From contig JAKFUW010000291.1 in assembly GCA_021732545.1 (NCBI GenBank), positions 1-9,594 on the forward strand: a DNA stretch of 9,594 nt, written 5' to 3'. The notes below the pieces were generated by a model. It was not told the origin of the DNA, ran no database searches, and saw only the letters and a list, made by a program, of their open reading frames with translations. Positions 6,070 to 9,594 of the stretch are shown piece after piece. This DNA is from Alphaproteobacteria bacterium (GTDB lineage Bacteria; Pseudomonadota; Alphaproteobacteria; Rickettsiales; UBA3002). Position numbers and translations under genes: made by a program. Numbering within the stretch: the stretch's first letter is position 1; each line of letters opens with the position of its first letter.

Positions 6070-7023
6070 TTAAAAATAGGTTTTAGCCAAATCAATCGCA
6101 TCGGCTTCGGTTAAGGGTCGGTTTTTGGCGTGGGCATCCACCAGTTCCAGCCGGTCTTTGAGGCCAGCTTGATTCGCAATTTGAATCGAAAGTCCAGGCC
6201 GTGCATTGACTTCTAAAAGCATCGGCCCTAAGCGATTATCAATGACGATATCCACGCCAATATAACCCATATTGACGATATCATAAAAGCGCGATGCCAT
6301 GGCCAGGATCTGATCCCAATAGGGAATCATATGGCCAGCCAGCGCCGCTTTGGTGTCGGGGTGTTTATAGATGGGGCGGTTACGATATACCGCATGGGTG
6401 GTTTTGCCGGTGGAAAGTTGGATGCCCGCGCCAATGCCGCCCGAATGCAAATTCGCTTTGCCATCCGATTCGCGCGTGGGCAGGCGCAGCATCCCCATCA
6501 CCGGCACGCCGCGATAGACCACAAGGCGAATATCGGGCACGCCGCGATAGGTCATAATGTCGAAAAACGGGTGCGGTTGCACACGATATTCAATGATCGC
6601 CTGATCGGTCACGCCGCCGAGCGAATACAGCCCGCCCAAAATGTTATTGAGGTGATATTGCAGATCGCGCAATGAAATGGTGCTGCCGCTGGATTTTTCG
6701 TATAAATCGGGCTGGGTGTCGTCATCCGCGCGATCGGCGATCACCACAATGCCATCGCCACCGCTGCCGTGGGCTGGCTTGATGACGAATTCACGGCGGT
6801 CACCCAAAATGGTTTTGAGCTGCGATACCTGTCGCTGCGTGGTGATCAGGCCATATAGCTCAGGCGTTGGCACATGATATTCAGCCGCACGTTGTTTGGT
6901 TTGTACTTTGTCATCAACCAGCGGGTAATAACGCCTACGGTTTTGCGTGAAAATATAATCGAGGTTGCGGCCATTGATGCCCAAGACCCCCAGCTCGTTG
7001 AGGCGTTTGAGTTGCGCAAACAT
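6070..7023 (-). CDS. ATP-grasp ligase, RimK-related alpha-L-glutamate ligase type
   Basis: 317 residues with the ATP-grasp fold. REFVIKPAHGSGGDGIVVI (77-95) carries the ATP-binding lysine K82 and the Gly-rich loop. DIRLVVYRGVPVMGMLRLPT is at 164-183 and NLHSGGIGAG at 191-200. GYIGVDIVID (253-262) and LLEVNARPGLSIQIAN (269-284) supply the metal ligands, probably D258, E271 and N273. The motifs match the RimK-related glutamate-ligase-like family that accompanies inactive transglutaminase/7TM proteins. It should use ATP to form an amide bond between an amino acid or peptide and an unknown acceptor in the cytoplasm; glutamate as substrate is only a family-based guess. Its ATG shares one base with the TGA of the preceding gene (TGATG at 7021-7025) and has no clear Shine-Dalgarno, which suggests translational coupling. 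It is the third gene of the operon. Confidence 0.92.
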   Translation of the reverse strand: MFAQLKRLNELGVLGINGRNLDYIFTQNRRRYYPLVDDKVQTKQRAAEYHVPTPELYGLITTQRQVSQLKTILGDRREFVIKPAHGSGGDGIVVIADRADDDTQPDLYEKSSGSTISLRDLQYHLNNILGGLYSLGGVTDQAIIEYRVQPHPFFDIMTYRGVPDIRLVVYRGVPVMGMLRLPTRESDGKANLHSGGIGAGIQLSTGKTTHAVYRNRPIYKHPDTKAALAGHMIPYWDQILAMASRFYDIVNMGYIGVDIVIDNRLGPMLLEVNARPGLSIQIANQAGLKDRLELVDAHAKNRPLTEADAIDLAKTYF

Positions 7024-8609
7024 CAGGCTTTGGGCTTCTGATTGGCATTAGGATTCATCGCCATATCCACGGTTTTAAAGCGGCCAATTTCGAGCAGTTT
7101 AAAGCCGTTATAACGACCGACAAGCATGATCAGCGCCAGAATCACAAACAGTAATTCGGGGAAGGTGAGGATGAGATGTTCCACCTGATCGTTGAACATG
7201 CACAGATACGCCACCGCCGATACAAACAGCGAACTGATGGTGGTATTCATGGTTTTTTTGAAACCCGATTCATCCATCATGATCGAGATACGCTCGATGG
7301 TCATCACCATAATCACAATCGGAAACAGCGAAATAGAAAGCCCCGCCGTAATACCCAAATCGAACATCAGCAGGTTGAGCATATACATGGTAATCACAAT
7401 CCCCACCAGAATCGATGCCAGACGCGGCACCATCAGCAGTTGCAATTTATCAAGAAATCCCCGGAAAATCATCCCGATACCGACGATGCTCGCAAATAAA
7501 ATCATCCCGCTGACCAGCTGCGTTTCGCGAAACGAAATCGCGATCAGAATCGGGCTGAAGGTTCCGAAGGTGGAGACGCCAATAATCTGTCGGAACACAG
7601 AGATAATCAGGCAGCCAATCGGCAGCAACAGCAATACTGAAAACACCAGCAACACATCAATGGGTAAACGGTAAATTGAGAAGCTGTAAAACAAACGAGA
7701 CAGTTCATCGCCCTTCCAGATGCGCTCAGTGATCTGGCTTTCATAATGCTGTTTAACCGATACTTTGAATTCCGCACGCGAGCCACCTTCGAGCGTGAAA
7801 GCGCGGCCATCGCCCACCCACCATGGAAGCAACGTGCCTTTCACATCGGCAGGCAGTGAATTTTCGAGTTTGCGCCACTGGTTATTATCGTAAACTTCCA
7901 CCCATTCAATCAGATGCGCCACGCGCTCGCGGTCTTTAAGCTCGATCCCATGCACCACCCGCGCAATTGCACCCGAATGGTTGAGAATCAGCGCGATAAA
8001 ATCGGCATGGCTGCTGAGTTCTGGGCGATCCTCGCGCAGGGTTTGAAGGCGCGCATCCTTTTGTTTTTTATTTAAAATTTCAGTTAATGCATCCACCATG
8101 GTGTCGCTATCGGCTGAGCGTTCGCTTGCTTCCTCAATCAAGCCAGACAGCGCCATAAAAGAAGGATCGGTTTGCGCAAGCTGCGAAAATTCAGTGGAAC
8201 CAAACACCACTTTATTACGCTCTGGCGGTGCGTTTTTTTGAAAAGTGGCGGCGTCCGTTTGGTATAAGACCGTGCGGTAAAATAACACATCGTGCCCGCG
8301 TGAGCTGCGCTTGGACCATTTGGAAATACGGTTGCCGGTTTTTTCGCTGACGGCCGTGGTGACACCATAACCATCGCTGATAAAATTTTCATCGACGATC
8401 GAAAATCCATCGGTAAAGCGAGGCAAAAAGATACTTGCTTTAACCGGTTTATAGCCTGGAATGAAGGAAAGCTGGGCTTCAATATGCCAGCTTTGGCTGT
8501 TTTCTGAAGGCTCCAGCGGATAGCCCAATTCGAGCACTTTAACCGCAAAAATCCCAAGGCCAAGGGCGATTAAAACAAGGGCGGTGATAATCGTGGCGCT
8601 GGTTTTCAT
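7023..8609 (-). CDS. Inactive transglutaminase family protein with C-terminal seven-transmembrane domain
   Basis: 528 residues. An N-terminal membrane anchor (about 5-26) precedes a large extracytoplasmic part (about 30-310). Within it, residues 200-250 (ADFIALILNHSGAIARVVHG, then EWVEVYDNNQW) resemble a transglutaminase core, but no Cys is present at the expected position and the His of the usual HAWVEVY is lost (IEWVEVY). Hence it is catalytically inactive and probably a peptide-binding domain. From about 315 on come several hydrophobic segments (about 315-338, 350-358, 364-383, 393-416, 421-437, 455-472 and 479-497). These contain the family signatures GVSTFGTFSPILIAISFRET and PRLASILVGIVI. 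The protein sits in the inner membrane with its soluble domain in the periplasm. It is the second gene of the operon: six bases after the protease stop and overlapping the ATP-grasp start. The Shine-Dalgarno is weak. Confidence 0.92.
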   Translation of the reverse strand: MKTSATIITALVLIALGLGIFAVKVLELGYPLEPSENSQSWHIEAQLSFIPGYKPVKASIFLPRFTDGFSIVDENFISDGYGVTTAVSEKTGNRISKWSKRSSRGHDVLFYRTVLYQTDAATFQKNAPPERNKVVFGSTEFSQLAQTDPSFMALSGLIEEASERSADSDTMVDALTEILNKKQKDARLQTLREDRPELSSHADFIALILNHSGAIARVVHGIELKDRERVAHLIEWVEVYDNNQWRKLENSLPADVKGTLLPWWVGDGRAFTLEGGSRAEFKVSVKQHYESQITERIWKGDELSRLFYSFSIYRLPIDVLLVFSVLLLLPIGCLIISVFRQIIGVSTFGTFSPILIAISFRETQLVSGMILFASIVGIGMIFRGFLDKLQLLMVPRLASILVGIVITMYMLNLLMFDLGITAGLSISLFPIVIMVMTIERISIMMDESGFKKTMNTTISSLFVSAVAYLCMFNDQVEHLILTFPELLFVILALIMLVGRYNGFKLLEIGRFKTVDMAMNPNANQKPKA

Positions 8610-8615
8610 TGATTG

Positions 8616-9218
8616 TTACTTTATATCGCAGGTGGGTTTAGTCGTAAAAACACGTGACACATCAACGATTAGTTGCGTATTGAGCATGTTTCGACCGATC
8701 AAGATCGGGTAATTAAAATGATCGCGGTCGGCCAGATTGGTTTCGCCCTTCAACAGCTGGTTGCCAATGCACAGCGACATGATAACCACAGGGCGCTTGA
8801 TGGGCATACCTTCTTTGCTTTTGATTTTGGTCCAGCGCACAATTTTGCGCTCCAGCGTCACTTCGTGTTTTTTGTCTAAATCCACACGAAACAACACATA
8901 TTGTTCTTTGTCGCGTTTGAAAATTTTGATGATTTCGGCGTTGATTGAGGATGTTTTTGCACCCGTATCGAGCTTGGCGCGCGCATGGTCTTTCACGGCA
9001 GGAATACTGGCCGTTTCCAGCCAGCCACGCAGCTGCGCCGTGCCGATTTTTTGGGTAGCGGCAGGGCCCGTTGCTGCAGGTTTAGCCTGCGCCTTGGCAA
9101 CAGGATCAATGCTGGTTTGTGAGGTGGCATCGGGTTGACTGGCGATGGCTAAAATAAGGGATGCGCAGGCTGCAATGCCCACGATGAAGCGATAGGAATG
9201 TTTTTTGATGAAATCCAT
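8616..9218 (-). CDS. Membrane-anchored retropepsin-like aspartic protease (RimB-like; often labelled ATP-dependent zinc protease)
   Basis: 200 residues from the ATG at 9216-9218. Residues 5-27 form a signal anchor (KKHSYRFIVGIAACASLILA), followed by an Ala/Gln/Pro-rich linker (about 28-55). The protease domain follows: RGWLETASI at 64-72 and AKLDTGAKTSSINA at 81-94 with the catalytic aspartate motif D84-T85-G86-A87. Then come RPVVIMSLCIGNQ (142-154) and NLADRDHFNYPILIGRNML (161-179), whose ILIG is the hydrophobic-hydrophobic-Gly of the retropepsin fold. Such proteins dimerise to form the active site. Here the domain should face the periplasm. The frame also allows a TTG start at 9231-9233 (five more residues), but neither start has a clear ribosome-binding site, and ATG gives the better signal anchor. 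It is the first gene of the operon with the inactive-transglutaminase/7TM and ATP-grasp genes. Confidence 0.9.
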   Translation of the reverse strand: MDFIKKHSYRFIVGIAACASLILAIASQPDATSQTSIDPVAKAQAKPAATGPAATQKIGTAQLRGWLETASIPAVKDHARAKLDTGAKTSSINAEIIKIFKRDKEQYVLFRVDLDKKHEVTLERKIVRWTKIKSKEGMPIKRPVVIMSLCIGNQLLKGETNLADRDHFNYPILIGRNMLNTQLIVDVSRVFTTKPTCDIK

Positions 9219-9261
9219 GGATGCGCCGCACAATTAGATATGAGTTGAGTTATTAAACAGG

Positions 9262-9291
9262 ACATAAGCGGCAATTTTGACAAAAAATCAA
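9262..9291 (-). promoter_or_regulatory. Weak candidate promoter of the protease/7TM/ATP-grasp operon
   Basis: On the minus strand TTGATT (9286-9291) is followed after 18 bases by TTATGT (9262-9267). An overlapping alternative is TTGTCA (9278-9283), 18 bases, TGTTTA (9254-9259). Either would start transcription within the gap after the upstream RTX-like gene. Both are modest matches, and read-through from the upstream gene is also possible, since no terminator hairpin is evident in this gap. Confidence 0.25.
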
Positions 9292-9340
9292 GCACACAAT
9301 GCGAGCGCTAGGAAACTTATGGCGGCGTGGGGTCAAAAAG

Positions 9341-9594
9341 TTAAAAACTCTCAGAATTGATCAACGCAAAGTCGGAGGCGTTAAGGCCTGTGACGCCTTG
9401 AATGGTCACGCGATTACCGCCGCCTAAATCAATGATGGAATCGCCGCCAGAGATTGTAAGTCGCGCTAGAATATCGGCTGTTGAAGTAAGGGATATGCCA
9501 CTGATTTTGTCATAAAAATAGACGACATCGCCGCCCGCTGCGCCCGCACCTGTGAAGCCTTGGATCACATCGGCACCGTTAGCATTGCCGATTA
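9341..9594 (-). CDS. C-terminal end of a second RTX/haemolysin-type protein (5' end beyond window)
   Basis: Open to the right edge; 84 complete C-terminal codons are visible. The readable part begins IGNANGADVIQGFTGAG and continues GGDVVYFYDKISG, then LTSTADILARLTISGGDSII, DLGGGNRVTIQGVTGLNASD and ends FALINSESF. The G-x-D-V-I-x-G-F turn followed by GGDSIIDLGGGNRVTIQGV and a short hydrophobic end is the usual terminus of RTX exoproteins (as in serralysin- and haemolysin-like proteins), containing the type I secretion signal. The true start is outside the window. No obvious terminator follows. It lies 122 bp upstream of the retropepsin ATG on the same strand. Confidence 0.75.
   Translation of the reverse strand, partial: IGNANGADVIQGFTGAGAAGGDVVYFYDKISGISLTSTADILARLTISGGDSIIDLGGGNRVTIQGVTGLNASDFALINSESF

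Noticed and set aside
7192..7674. Plus-strand 160-residue frame opposite the 7TM region
   Set aside because: The Ile/Met/Thr-rich translation is the expected antisense of a membrane-helix coding region.
9219..9233. TTG start giving five extra N-terminal residues on the retropepsin-like protein
   Set aside because: TTG is rare and has no Shine-Dalgarno; the ATG at 9216-9218 gives a normal signal anchor.

Overview
The window looks like chromosomal DNA of an alphaproteobacterium. The type-2 ferredoxin-NADP reductase, the CheD and the opacity-type outer-membrane protein all carry sequence signatures common in that class. The inference rests on recalled family resemblance, not on a search, and the genus cannot be given. 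The window is gene-dense: eight coding regions, two of them cut by the window edges, and no gene-free stretch longer than about 225 bp. I saw no tRNA, rRNA, CRISPR array, transposase or integrase.

Left part (1-2485): the 5' two thirds of a ferredoxin/flavodoxin-NADP+ reductase gene runs leftward off the window. It is divergent from an isolated cheD (chemoreceptor glutamine deamidase). A large imperfect palindrome of about 120 bp starts at the cheD stop codon and fills most of the gap to a convergent small outer-membrane beta-barrel gene, which has a plausible sigma-70-type promoter.

Middle part (2486-6069): a large minus-strand gene encodes an 834-residue RTX/haemolysin-type repeat protein. 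Its main array has a period of about 20 residues rather than the classical nine, with periodic acidic insertions. Just downstream of it is a perfect 13-bp hairpin. Divergent from it is an unrecognised Ser/Ala-rich 283-residue protein lacking Cys, Trp, His and internal Met. Both genes start with GTG behind good Shine-Dalgarno sequences. The unrecognised gene ends at a hairpin plus T-run that resembles a dispersed bacterial repeat.

Right part (6070-9594): a compact minus-strand operon, in transcription order, of a membrane-anchored retropepsin-like aspartic protease (RimB-like), an inactive-transglutaminase/seven-transmembrane protein, and an ATP-grasp ligase of the RimK-related alpha-L-glutamate-ligase type. 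The last two genes overlap by one base. This is the most interesting system here: the parts are predicted to attach, recognise and cleave peptide or amino-acid tags at the membrane, but the substrate is unknown. Upstream on the same strand is the C-terminal end of a second RTX-like protein, so two probable type I secretion substrates flank this operon and the unknown protein. No type I secretion transporter is present in the window.
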